A stretch of DNA of 64,000 bases from Aegilops tauschii subsp. strangulata. Taxonomy: Eukaryota; Streptophyta; Magnoliopsida; Poales; Poaceae. The position numbers and the translations under genes were made by a program. Location of the stretch: assembly GCF_002575655.3 (NCBI RefSeq), contig NC_053036.3, positions 646,000,736 through 646,064,735 of the forward strand. The letters run 5' to 3'. Shown piece after piece: positions 43,389-54,680 of the stretch (positions are counted from its first letter, which is position 1; every line of letters begins with the position of its first letter). The notes beneath the pieces are model-generated. The model saw nothing but the letters and a program-made list of their open reading frames with translations, was not told the origin of the DNA and searched no databases.

Positions 43389-44677
43389 TATTTATAGTGG
43401 TCCTGGGGGGCGCCGGCCACCCTGGAGATCCCATCTGAGGGGGGGCGGCGGCCAAGGGGGTGGCTTGCCCCCCAAGGCAAGTGGGGCGCCCCCACCCCTA
43501 GGGTTTCCAACCCTAGGCGCAGGGGGAGGCCCAAGGGGGCGCCCCAGCCCACTAAGGGCTGGTTCCCTTCCCACTTCAGCCCATGGGGCCCTCCGGGATA
43601 GGTGGCCCCACCCGATGGACCCCCGGGACCCTTCCGGTGGTCCCGGTACAATACCGATAACCCCCGAAACTTTCCCGATGGCCGAAACTGGACTTCCTAT
43701 ATATAATTCTTCACCTCCGGACCATTCCGGAACTCCTTGTGACGTCCGGGATCTCATCCGGGACTCCGAACAACTTTCGGGTTTCCGCATACTAATATCT
43801 CTACAACCCTAGCGTCACCGAACCTTAAGTATGTAGACCCTACGGGTTCGGGAGACATGCAGACATGACCGAGACACCTCTCCGGTCAATAACCAATAGC
43901 GGGATCTGGATACCCATGTTGGTTCCCACATGTTCCACGATGATCTCATCGGATGAACCATGATGTCGAGGATTCAATCAATCTCGTATACAATTCCCTT
44001 TGTCAATCGGTACGTTACTTGCCTGAGATTCGATCGTCGGTATCCCAATACCTTGTTCAATCTCGTTACCGGCAAGTCACTTTACTCGTACCGTAATGCA
44101 TGATCCCGTGGCTAACTCCTTAGTCACATTGAGCTCATTATGATGATGCATTACCGAGTGGGCCCAGAGATACCTCTCCGTCATATGGAGTGACAAATCC
44201 CAGTCTTGATCCGTGCCAACTCAACAGACACCTTCGGAGATACCCGTAGTGCACCTTTATAGTCACCCAGTTACGTTGTGACGTTTGGTACACCCAAAGC
44301 ACTTCTACGGTATCCGGGCGTTGCACGATCTCATGGTCTAAGGAAATGATACTTGACATGGGAAAAGCTCTAGCAAACGAACTACACGATCTTTTGTGCT
44401 ATGCTTAGGATTGGGTCTTGTCCATCACATCATTCTCCTAATGATGTGATCCCGTTATCAATGACATCCAATGTCCATAGTCAGGAAACCATGACTATCT
44501 GTTGATCAACGAGCTAGTCAACTAGAGGCTTACTAGGGACACGTTGTGGTCTATGTATTCACACATGTATTACGATTTCCGGATAACACAATTATAGCAT
44601 GAACAATAGACAATTATCATGAAGAAGGAAATATAATAATAACCATTTATTATTGCCTCTAGGGCATATTTCCAACA
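43198..44677 (-). mobile_element. Truncated 5' LTR of the deleted Copia element
   Basis: It matches 39421-40901 of the 3' LTR and ends at the TSD copy GCAGC. The inner 228 bp are lost in the deletion. Confidence 0.93.
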
Positions 44678-46830
44678 GCAGCCTCACGCCGCAGCCGAAC
44701 CAGTGAACCCTCGTACTCCTCTCCACGTGGGCATCCACTGCCGTGTCTTCCCCGGCTCCGCGTCGTCCCCTTCCTAGGCCTCGCCGTCGTCCACCGCCTT
44801 CGTGCTCTCTGCGCGGCGTGGTCAATGTGGTCAACGACCGACTTCCATCGGAAGAGTACTGTACGTGGAGAGGCTGACAGCTGGGTCCATGGCCACAGCC
44901 CAGTTTTTTTGTGATTTGCCAAGTAAGTCGCTTTGTCAGGCCTGTTGGGCTGCAAATCTTTCAAGACGAGGAGAGCTTCATTTGGCTGGCCGAGAAAATG
45001 GCCTATCAGTAATGAGAAATGGGATGTACATTTTTAAAACACATCAAACCGGCAATTAGTTTCAAATATCTTTTTTCATTTCGAGATTTTAAATTAAATT
45101 AATTTTTATGCGTGGAGAATTTGTTGGATTTTATATTGATATACATTTATTTTTAAAATCAGTTTGAATGTGAGTCGAAATTTCGGGATTAAAAATAGTT
45201 CGGACCGCACCGAAATATGCAAAATTTCGTATAATTTTTTAACCGTGGCCACAATATGGGTTGTAATGATAACAAAAAGAATACGGGCTCCAAAAAAACC
45301 TTAAGAATTAGCAAATGGGCTGTAAATTATTAGAAATAATGGTGGATGGGCTATATGCTGTTTTCCACAGATTTGAGGCTTTCCTAAAAAAAGGTTGACG
45401 CACAAGCAGTGAATGTTGGATGTCCATCGAACGGCCGTCATGCTTCTTCAATCTCTGCTCTTCCTGCTCCAGCCGCTCAAACAAGCGCCGGCGGGACTGC
45501 CTGCTCCCTCCTCCCCGCGGCCGGCTGTGCTGCCGCGCAGGCCTCACCGCCCCACCGTACTCCAATCGCTGGCCTAGTCATCCCTCTACTCACCCACACC
45601 TGCTGTTATTCTCCGGCGACGGCAGACGAACCAGTAAACCCTCGTACAGTCGTACTCCCCTCCGTGTGGGAAACAACTGCCGAGTCTTCCCTGCCTCCGT
45701 GTCGTTCCCTTCCTAGGCCCGCCGTCGTCCACCGCCCTGGTGCTCTCGGCGCGGCCTGGTCAACGTGGTCAACGACCGACATGCATCTGAAGTGGACTGT
45801 ACGTGGAGAGGCCGACAGCTGGGTCCACGGCCGCACGCAAGGAAATGCCTCCTTATTACGCGCAAAATAATGATTCCTCCACCTGACATCAGGGACCCAC
45901 CGAAAGGGCCTCTGTATTTCGTGAAAAAAACGTTACCACCGCTGATAGCTCGGACCCACCAGCTATATCTTCGCACGCAAGGAAGTGCCTCCTTATTAGC
46001 TGGGACCCAGTAAAAATGAATACTCCCCCTGTTAGCTGGGACCCAGTATAGTGGCAGGCTGACTTGTGGGCCTACTAAGTTGACGGGGACGGAGGGCTTT
46101 GTCAACTTAGTCAATATGCACGATTCTAGCTCCAGTGACCGTACGATGTCCATCCAACGGCCGTAATGCTTCTTCAACCTCTGGTCTTCTTGCTCCAGCC
46201 GCCCAAACCAGCGCCGGTCGTGCCTCGTGCTCCTGCCTCCCATGGCCGGCTGCGATGCGGCGGAGGCCTCACCGCCCCCTACTACTCAAACCGCTGGCCA
46301 GGCCATCCCTCTACTCACCCACACCCCCTGTTATTCTGCGGCGACGGCAGCCTCACACCGCAGTGAACTAGTGAACCTCGTACTCCTCTACGCGTGGGCA
46401 TCCACTGCCGCGTCTTCCCCGGCTCCGCGTCGTCCCCTTCCTAGGCCTCGCCGTCGTCCACCACCCTGGTGCTCTTGGCGCGGCGTGGTCAACGTGGTCA
46501 AGGAACGGCTTCCATCGGATGTGGACTGTACATGGAGAGGCTGACAGCTGGGTCGACGGCCGCAGCAAGGAAGTGCCTCCTTATTACGTGCAAAATAATT
46601 ATTCCTCCACCTGACAGCTGGGACCCACCGGATGGGCCACCGTATTTCGCGAAAAAACGTTTGCCCCTGACTGCTGGGACCCACCAGCTACATCTTTGCA
46701 CGCAAGGAAGTGCGTCCGGGCAAAAAAAAAACGATTCGCCCCCTGACTGCTGGGACCCACCAGCTACATCTTCGCAGGCAAGGAAGTGCCTGACAGTCGG
46801 GACCCACCTAGTCGAAGCGTACGTAGCGTT
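44678..46830. repeat. About 0.7 kb tandem array, right part
   Basis: Continues the interrupted copy (from 44683, GCCTCACGCCGCAG) and adds two more. Copy starts are near 45419 and 46146 (GATGTCCATC...ACGGCCGT). The phrase GACTGTACGTGGAGAG with the CTGGGACCCACC repeats occurs in each. Between 44.95 and 45.4 kb is an AT-rich spacer with no recognised feature. Confidence 0.78.
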
Positions 46831-46874
46831 GTCATTCTGGTCGCGAACGTGTACGTACATATATACTGGTGGAT

Positions 46875-46940
46875 GTAGAGGCGCGCACGTGTCGTAGTAG
46901 AGGCGCGTACGTGTCGTAGTAGAGGCGCGCACGTAGCATG
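46875..46940. repeat. 22 bp tandem repeat, 3 copies
   Basis: Unit GTAGAGGCGCGCACGTGTCG plus TA, rich in CACGTG-like words. Confidence 0.9.
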
Positions 46941-47090
46941 TACACGTACGTACAGCGGCCAGGGTGCAAGAAAGAAAATATGGCCACATATGTGTACATA
47001 CGGGCGGGGTCTCGAACGCCTACTCGCGCATACGTACGGCCAGGGCTCGTGTACATGGCTGGGTCGGAACGGAGAAACAGCGTCGTCGTC

Positions 47091-47177
47091 GTGTTCATGG
47101 GGAGGCAACGGAATGCGTCGTGTTCTTGGGGAGGCAACGGAATGCGTTGTGTTCATCGGGAGGCAACGGAACGCGTG
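47091..47177. repeat. 29 bp tandem repeat, 3 copies
   Basis: The unit begins GTGTTCATGGGGAGGCAACG and is followed by GAATGCGTC. A degenerate fourth copy lies near 47216. Confidence 0.88.
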
Positions 47178-47237
47178 GGAGCCAACCGGCTGGCTCGGAA
47201 CGGAATGCGTGGTCGTGTTCATCGGGAGGGCTTGGAC

Positions 47238-47640
47238 GGAACAAGCGATGGAAACGAGGCCTGGCGTACCGCACAATGGAGGAAACGGACCTCCTACATT
47301 CGGAACGGGGTCCTGTTGATCGGGAGGGGTGTAGCGTACCGCAAAACGGAGGAAACGGACCTCCTACGGTCGAAACGGGGGTCATGTTGATCGGAAGGGG
47401 TGTGGCGTACCGCAAAACGGAGGAAACGGACCTCCTACGGTCGAAATGGGGGTCTTGTTGATCGGGAGGGGTGTGGCGTACCGCAAAACGGACGAAACGG
47501 ACCTCCTACGGTCGAAACAGGGGTCCTGTTGATCGGGAGGGGTGCGGCGTACCGCAAAACGGACGAAACGGACCTCCTACGGTCGAAACGGGGGTCCTGT
47601 TCATCGGGAGGGGTGTGGCGTACCGCAAAATGGGACTCCA
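47238..47640. repeat. 71 bp tandem repeat, 5 to 6 copies
   Basis: Units start at 47309, 47380, 47451, 47522 and 47593 (exact 71 bp period), with a diverged copy before them. The core contains GATCGGGAGGGGTGTGGCGT and ACGGACCTCCTACGGTCGAA. Open frames across it are repeat artefacts. Confidence 0.95.
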
Positions 47641-48200
47641 CGGGATACTGTTCATCTCTACCTTCGACCTCCTCCAGCCTCCACGGGCTACCGTCGACCT
47701 CCTCCAGCCTCCACGGCCTCCTGTTCATCCAGCCTCCACTGCGCGCTACTCCACCGGCTACTGTTCAACCACCCCTCCACGGGCACCCCTCCATCGTCTA
47801 CTATTCATCTAGCCCTCCACACCACGGGGTCCTGTTCAACGACCCCTCCACGGGCACCCCTCCACCATCTACTGTTCATCCAGCCCTCCACCACACCACG
47901 GGGTCCTGTTCATCCAGAGGCAACGCCACCGCTCACTGTTCATCCAAACCCCCCCGCAACGCTCACTGTTCATCCCAGAGGCAGCATCGACCGGCTTCAG
48001 TTAGCAGCAGTACCGAAGGAATCGCTCGATCGGGTTTAGTTAACAGCCATTGATCGATCGCTCGGGTTCAGTAACACGTAGCCTGCAGTGCAATCGCTCG
48101 GGTTTAGTTAGAGCCCAACGCCTCGCTCGGGTTCAGTTAGAGCCAATGCCTCGCACACACACACGTACGTGTACGAGAGAAACGCGCATCGCTCGGCCCC
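47641..48200. repeat. Subterminal repeats of the CACTA right arm
   Basis: Short degenerate repeats: CTACTGTTCATCCAGCCCTC with CACGGGCACCCCTCCA (47740-47970), then TCGCTCGGGTTCAGTTAGAG (about 48050-48150). Simple AC repeats are at 48152-48165. No gene is seen. Confidence 0.75.
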
Positions 48201-48488
48201 CGATCTCCCACCGTAACCGGGAACTCGCCGAAATTTTCCTCGCCCTCGCTTCTACCACGGTTTTTTCCGTCATGGACGGCCCAAAGAATGTCATGCAGCT
48301 GCGTCTCCGGCCCGCCCAGGACGAAATGCCCATTTTCTGTCATGATGTTTTGTCATAGAAGTAGGAGCCCACCACATCTATCATGATACCGGGTTTTGTC
48401 ACAATTATCGTCATAGAAGTGTCATATGTATGACAGAAAAAATTTCGTTCGGCCCAAAATGTCACGGATGTGTCTTTTTTTGGTAGTG
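48201..48488 (-). repeat. Right terminal and subterminal region of the CACTA
   Basis: Contains GTCATAGAAG at about 48352 and 48410 and GTCATGATGTTTTGTCATAG, matching the left arm's style. It ends in TTTTTTTGGTAGTG at 48488 and is followed by the AGA duplication. Confidence 0.85.
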
Positions 48489-48491
48489 AGA

Positions 48492-50197
48492 CCAAACTCG
48501 TAACTCAAATATTCTCCTCCACGATCAGATCGCGGAAACTTTATTTTCTTGTTACGATGATTTTTAACTTCACTCTGAAATTCTTCGAACTTTTCAAATG
48601 TTTCAGACTTATGTTTCATTAAGTAGATATACCCATATCTGCTTAAATCATTTGTGAAGGTGAGAAAATAATGATACCTGCCGCGAGCCTCAACATTCAT
48701 TGGACCACATACATCAGTATGTATGATCTCCAACAAATCAGTTGCTCGCTCCATAGTTCCGGAGAACGGCGTTTTAGTCATCTTGCCCATGAGGCATGGT
48801 TCGCAAGTACCAAGTGATTCATAATCAAGTGATTCCAAAAGTCCATCAGTATGGAGTTTCTTCATGCGCTTTACACCAATATGACCCAAACGGCAGTGCC
48901 ACAAATAAGTTGCACTATCATTATCAACTCTGCATCTTTTGGCTTCAACATTATGAATATGTGTATCACTACTATCGAGATTCATCAAAAATAGACCACT
49001 CTTCAAGGGTGCATGACCATAAAAGATATTACTCATATAAATAGGACAATCATTATTCTCAGATTTAAATGAATAACCGTCTCGCATCAAACAAGATCCA
49101 GATATAATGTTCATGCTCAACGCTGGCACCAAATAACAATTATTTAGGTCTAAAACTAATCCCGAAGGTAGATGTAGAGGTAGCGTTCCAACGGCGATCA
49201 CATCGACTTTGGAACCATTTCCCACGCACATCGTCACCTCGTCCTTAGCCAGTGTTCGCTTAATCCGTAGTCCCTGTTTTGAGTTGCAAATATTAGCAAC
49301 AGAACCAGTATCAAATACCCAGGTGCTACTGCGAGCTCTGGTAAGGTACACATCAATAACATGTATATCACATGTACCTTTGTTCACCTTGCCATCCTTC
49401 TTATCCGCCAAATACTTGGGGCAGTTCCGCTTCCAGTGACCAGTCTGCTTGCAGTAGAAGCACTCAGTCTCAGGCTTAGGTCCAGACTTGGGTTTCTTCT
49501 CTTGAGCAACAACTTGTTTGCTATTCTTCTTGAAGTTCCCCTTCTTCTTCCCTTTGCCCTTTTTCTTGAAACTGGTAGTCTTATTGACCATCAACACTTG
49601 ATGCTCCTTCTTGATTTCTACCTCAGCCTTTAGCATTGCGAAGAGCTCGGGAATCGTCTTATCCATCCCTTGCATGTTATAGTTCATCACGAAGCTCTTG
49701 TAGCTTGGTGGCAGTGATTGAAGAATTCTATCAATGACGCTATCATCCGGAAGATTCACTCCCAGTTGAATCGAGTGATTGTTATACCCAGACATTCTGA
49801 GTATATGCTCTTTGACAGAACTATTCTCCTCCATCTTGCGGCTGTAGAACTTATTGGAGACTTCATATCTCTCAATCCGGGCATTTGCTTCCTGGAACAT
49901 CTCATATGCTCCATGATGTTCAAAACGTCGTTGAAGTCCCGGTTCTAAGCCGTAAAGCATGGCACACTGAACTATCGAGTAGTCATAAGCTTTGCTCTGC
50001 CAGACGTTCATAACATCTGCTGTTGCTCCTGCAGCAGGTTTGGCACCTAGCGGTGCTTCCAGGACGTAATTCTTCCGTGCAGCAATGAGGATAATCCTCA
50101 AGTTACGGACCTAGTCCGTGTAATTGCTGCCATCATCTTTCAACTTTGCTTTCTCAAGGAACGCATTAAAATTGAACGAAACAACAGCACGAGCCAT
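48492..50197 (-). pseudogene. Copia gag, protease and N-terminal integrase
   Basis: Starts with ATG at 50197 (FNFNAFLEKAKLKDDGSNYT). TGG has become TAG at 50111-50113, after which the frame is open to the CACTA border. The Gag zinc knuckle is CFYCKQTGHWKRNC. Protease has FDTGS. Integrase has an intact HHCC (HCRLGH...CEPC), the first catalytic Asp (IIHTDVCGPM) and the second (RSDRGGEYL), then EFG, where the CACTA is inserted. The third catalytic residue is at about 14750 on the other side. A small in-frame loss in gag removes a few residues near QEANARIERYE compared with the Angela-like copy. Confidence 0.93.
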
Positions 50198-51432
50198 TAT
50201 CTACAACAAACATAGACATGCAAAATACTATCAGGTACTAAGTTCATGATAAATTTAAGTTCAATTAATCATATTACTTCAGAACTCCCACTTACATAGA
50301 CATCCCTCTAATCATCTAAGTGATCACGTGATCCAAATCAACTAAACCATAACCGATCATCACGTGAAATGGAGTAGTTTTCAATGGTGAACATCACTAT
50401 GTTGATCATATCTACTATATGATTCACGCTCGACCTTTCGGTCTCAGTGTTCCGATGCCATATCTGCATATGCTAGGCTCGTCAAGTTTAACCTGAGTAT
50501 TCTGCGTGTGCAAAACTGGCTTGCACCCGTTGTAGATGGACGTAGAGATTATCAGACCCGATCATCACGTGGTGTCTGGGCACGACGAACTTTGGCAACG
50601 GTGCATACTCAGGGAGAACACTTTTATCTTGAAATTTAGTGAGAGATCATCTTATAATGCTACCGCCAATCAAAGCAAGATAAGATGCATAAAAGATAAA
50701 CATCACATGCAATCAATATAAGTGATATGATATGGCCATCATCATCTTGTGCTTGTGATCTCCATCTCTGAAGCACCGTCATGATCACCATCGTCACCGG
50801 CGCGACACCTTGATCTCCATCCTAGCATCGTTATCGTCTCACCAACTATTGCTTCTACGACTATCGCTACCGCTTAGTGATAAAGTAAAGCAATTACAGG
50901 GCGATTGCATTGCATACAATAAAGCGACAACCATATGGCTCCTGCCAGTTGCCGATAACTCGGTTACAAAACATGATCATCTCATACAATAAAATATAGC
51001 ATCATGCCTTGACCATATCACATCACAACATGCCCTGCAAAAATAAGTTAGACGTCCTCTACTTTATTGTTGCAAGTTTTACATAGCTGCTACGGGCTGA
51101 GCATGAACCGTTCTTACCTACGCATCAAAACCACAATGATAGTTCGTCAAGTTAGTGTTGTTTTAACCTTCTTAAGGACCGGGCGTAGCCACACTCGGTT
51201 CAACTAAAGTTTGAGAAACTGACACCCGTCAGCCACCTGTGTGCAGAGCACGTCGGTAGAACCAGTCTCGCGTAAGCGTACGCGTAATGTTGGTCCGGGC
51301 TGCTTCATCCAACAATACCGCCGAACCAAAGTGTGACATGCTCGTAAGCAGTATGACTTGTATCACCCACAACTCACTTGTGTTCTACTCGTGCATATAA
51401 CATCAGCGCATAAAACCAGGCTCGGATGCCAC
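50198..51432 (-). other. Leader and primer-binding site of the minus-strand Copia
   Basis: Non-coding. Next to the LTR the minus strand reads TGGCATCCGAGCC (about 51419-51431), a variant of the initiator-Met tRNA primer site TGGTATCAGAGCC. A segment like that at 7131-7210 of the Angela-like element (CATATGCTAGGCTCGTCAAG) is present near 50467. No gene is seen. Confidence 0.8.
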
Positions 51433-52745
51433 TGTTGGGGAACGTACTAATTTCAAAAAAATTCCTACGCACACGCAATATCATGGTGATGCATAGCAAC
51501 GAGAGGGGAGAGTGTGTGCACGTACCCTCGTAGACCGAAAGCGGAAGCGTTAGCACAACGCGTTTGATGTAGTCGTACGTCTTCACGATCCGACCGACCA
51601 AGTACCGAACGCACGGCACCTCCGAGTTCAGCGCACGTTCAACTCGATGACGTCCCTCGAACTCCGATCCAACCGAGCTTTGAGGGAGAGTTTCGTCAGC
51701 ACGACGGCGTGGTGATGATGATGATGTTCTACCGACGCAGGGCTTCGCCTAAGCACCGCTACAGTATGACCGAGGTGGATTATGGTGGAGGGGGGCACCG
51801 CACACGGCTAAGAGATCCAAGGGATCCATTGTTGTGTCTCTAGGGGGTGCCTCCCTCCCCGTATATAAAGGAGTGGAGGACGGGGAGGGGGCCGGCCACC
51901 CTTGGCGTGCCCCATGATGAGTCCTACTCCCACCAGGACTCCCCCCTTCCATGTTGGAGTAGGAGAGGAGAGGTAAGGAGAGAGAGGGGAAAGGAAAGGG
52001 GGGGCGCCGCCCCCCTCCTTGCCCAATTCGGACTTGGGGGGGGGGGGGGAGGGGCGCGCGGCTGCCCCTTGGCCGCCTCTCCTCTTCCACCACTTAGTCC
52101 CATGAGGCCCAATAACCTAGTTCAATCTCGTTACCGGCAAGTCTCTTTACTCGTTCCGTAATACACCATCTCGCAACAAACTCTTTAGTTGCAATGCTTG
52201 CAAGGCTTAAGTGATGTGCATTACCGAGAGGGCCCAGAGATACCTCTCCGACAATCGGAGTGACAAATCCTAATCTCGAAATACGCCAACCCAACAAGTA
52301 CCTTCGGAGACACCTGTAGAGTACCTTTATAATCACCCAGTTACGTTGTGACGTTTGGTAGCACACAAAGTGTTCCTCCGGTAAACGGGAGTTGCATAAT
52401 CTCATAGTCATAGGAACATGTATAAGTCATGAAGAAAGCAATAGTAACACATTAAACGATCAAGTGCTAAGCTAACAGAATGGGTCAAGTCAATCACATC
52501 ATTCTCCTAATGATGTGATCCCGTTAATCAAATGACAACTCTTTGTCTATGGCTAGGAAACATAAACATCTTTGATTAACGAGCTAGTCAAGTAGAGGCA
52601 TACTAGTGACACTCTGTTTGTCTATGTATTCACACATGTATCATGTTTCCGGTTAATACAATTCTAGCATGAATAATAAACATTTATCATGATATAAGGA
52701 AATAAATAATAACTTTCTTATTGCCTCTAGGTCATATTTCCTTCA
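51433..52745 (-). mobile_element. 5' LTR of the minus-strand Copia, internally deleted
   Basis: 1,313 bp, matching 2644-4351 but missing about 420 bp. The join lies at CCCAATAACCTAGTTCAATC (52108-52127), where short CAATAACCT and CAATACCT words flank the lost segment in the intact copy (3293-3301 and 3717-3724). The element-strand start TGAAGGAAATATGACC lies at 52745. Confidence 0.92.
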
Positions 52746-54680
52746 ACGACGAGGAGGAGGAAGAAAGCAACTCTCCCCCTGATGGGGGAAGGAAGAAGAG
52801 GGCAACCTCCACAAATCTGGAGGCGGAGGCGCCCAAGAGGGGGAAGGGACCCCTCGCGGATAACTCCGCGTGGGACATCGACAGCAGCCTAGAGCGACGC
52901 CCCTGAAGCAAGCCCCTGGCCGACTCGTGAGTACTAGAAACCCATATACGTCCATGTATCCGGCCTCTCCACTTCATGGTATTAACATGTTTAATTTATG
53001 CTATTGCAGTCCGGCCCATGACAGCTCCCTGCGATCCTCATCAGGAGGTTCGCTGGATTCAAAGGTGATGGCCAGCGAGTCACCGCCGGCCGCTCACTCT
53101 CCCAAGACCAAGGGCGACACCGAGGTGCTGTCCCGAAGGACCTTCCCAGGCCAGGGGGAGGTTCAGGAGGCCGTCAAGGAGGCACCGGAGGGCGAAACCT
53201 CGGTCGCCGGACACATGGGGGAGCAGATCCCCATGGAGACTGGCGATGGCCATGTGCAGTTCGGCCCCCAGCCGAATACGGTTCCGGAGACCTATACGGC
53301 TCCAGAATCCGGCGAGCAGCCTCCTTCGGGAGAAGGAGGTGTGCCTATCCCGTCGGTGACCTCTGTCCAACCAGAGGCAGCGGATAATCTGCTGGAAGCG
53401 CTACGGGGCGCTTCCATTGTGGATGAACACCGTATCCTTATGGGTACGGTGGTTGAGAGGGTTCAGTCCGTCAAGAGCGGACTGACCGAAGCCTGCAGCA
53501 GCCTATTGACAGGTTTTGAGGTAAGCGACCCGAAATAGAAAATCCTAGTATAGACAGTAGCCCCTGAGACACTGTCCGGTGTTCGGAAAGAAAAACCGGA
53601 CAAAGGATCAAGTAATTTTCACAGGAAACTAACTAAATATGTCTTATGTGAATAAGCAGGCGTCGTTGCTTGCTGCAACCTCTCATGCTGCGGAGGTCTC
53701 CGGACTAAAGCAGAGTCTGGAGCGGGCTGAAGAAGAGCTCGGCCTTGTGAAAAGGCAGCTGGAGGACAAGCAAGGTATGTGGTGACTTGCTGTATATTCA
53801 GAAAGAATGAATGATGTGTATTGACCGTAGTGTCATGATATTTGTAGGAGCGGCGACCGAGGTCAAGGTTCTTAAAAAGGCCCTGGCCGAGGCCGAGGAG
53901 AAAGTTGCCAAGGAACAAGCCGCCCGTGAGAAGCACGAGGCCAGGCTTGATGAGGTCCAGCAAGAGCTCTACGATGCCGTGAAGAAATGGGAGACCTTGG
54001 AGCGCGATGTTTCGGCTCAAAAGACCGAACTCGCCAAGGCTCGCCAAAGCGCGGAAGAGGCCTGGGTTGAAGCCCAGGGCGCCCTCCAGGAGATCCAGGA
54101 GGCCATGAAAATCGTGGCGGGTAAGGCGTTTAGTATGCAAAGCAAGTATGTGAAGAAGAGGTATCTCTTACTAACCCGGATTTGGAGTTCTCCAGGGGCG
54201 TTTGCGGATCTACCGCGCAGTGTTTCTGATGCTGCGGAGTTCTTCTGAGCCGAAGAAGGGAGCTCAACGGAGAAGTTGTTCTGGTCGCAATACCTTGTGC
54301 AAGAGCATCCGGTGCCCTTTAGCGATCAGCTAAAATAGCTGGTCGAGCTGCATAGGGTGGCCGAACTGGCCATGAAGTACTTAATAATCCGGCTGTGGCC
54401 TGTCGAAGCTATACCTAGCAGCTACTTCGGACTCATGAAGCGGCTGGTGAATGCCTGCCCTCGGCTGGACGTCATCAAGCGGTCGATCTGCATCAAGGGC
54501 GCGCGCATGGCCTTTGCCCGCGTCAAGGTGCAGTGGGCGAAGATGAACGCCGTCAAGCTTGCGACCGAGGGACCGCCTGAGGGCAAGGAGCACCGCACGC
54601 CCGAGCGGTATTTTGAAGATGTCCTGGAGGGGCCTCGCATTGTGGCGACGCAATGTGCGCAAGACATTATCTTCGAATGA
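52746..54680 (+). pseudogene. Antisense Gypsy gene, second half of exon 2 to exon 6
   Basis: Exon 2 resumes with an acidic run and ends at 52926 (donor GTGAGT); TGA at 52904-52906 interrupts it. Exon 3 is 53010-53520, exon 4 53660-53774, exon 5 53848-54120, and exon 6 54196-54680. All borders are GT...AG, and the phases agree across every junction, so one protein can be followed. Exons 4-5 form a long coiled coil (VSGLKQSLERAEEELGLVKR; VLKKALAEAEEKVAKEQAAR). Exon 6 ends in a region holding YFGLMKRLVNACPRLDVIKR and is broken by TGA at 54247-54249 and TAG at 54336-54338. With exon 1 this is a gene of the Transposase_28 kind, antisense to gag-protease. Its role is unknown. Confidence 0.75.

Larger units (their letters stand above)
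39193..44677 (-). mobile_element. Angela-like Copia element with a large internal deletion
   Basis: 5.5 kb on the minus strand with a perfect TSD, GCAGC (39188-39192 and 44678-44682). The 3' LTR is 39193-40901 (1,709 bp, complete). The 5' LTR is 43198-44677 and lacks the 228 bp nearest the coding region. The primer-binding site, gag, protease and N-terminal integrase are gone: the LTR is fused directly to integrase at 43198. The remaining pol is broken (see the two pseudogene entries). It interrupts a copy of the 0.7 kb repeat of the CACTA. Confidence 0.95.
14813..48488. mobile_element. 33.7 kb CACTA transposon with gene cargo
   Basis: The left end is CACTACAAAAAAAATACA (14813) and the right end, read outward-in on the minus strand, is CACTACCAAAAAAAGACA (48488). 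Each is flanked by AGA (14810-14812 and 48489-48491), the 3 bp TSD expected of CACTA elements. Removing the block and one AGA restores the host integrase frame (EFGLHLKQCG), so everything between came with, or after, this insertion. Both ends share a motif like GTCATAGAAGTG. A 5.5 kb Copia insertion (39193-44677) accounts for part of the length. No TNP2-like transposase block was found, so it is probably moved by a relative. The contents are listed separately. Confidence 0.92.
2644..52745 (-). mobile_element. Minus-strand Copia element holding two large insertions
   Basis: LTRs lie at 2644-4351 (3' LTR) and 51433-52745 (5' LTR). The 5 bp on each side read AAGAC and ACGAC, a TSD with one mismatch. 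The element interrupts exon 2 of the antisense Gypsy gene, whose frame resumes on the far side. Internal coding blocks on the minus strand are gag, protease and start of integrase (48492-50197), rest of integrase plus reverse transcriptase and part of RNase H (13207-14812), and the RNase H end (4514-4878). These join exactly when the insertions at 4879-13201 and 14813-48488 are removed. Without them the element is about 8.1 kb. Its LTRs differ more than those of the nested Angela-like element, which fits an older insertion. Confidence 0.9.

Noticed and set aside
46938..48053. Several long plus-strand frames (up to 217 codons)
   Set aside because: They run through exact 71 bp and other tandem repeats whose period is not a multiple of three; the frames are repeat artefacts.
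53080..53370. A 96-codon minus-strand frame over exon 3 of the antisense Gypsy gene
   Set aside because: It is the shadow of the plus-strand exon, whose phase matches its neighbours at both splice junctions.
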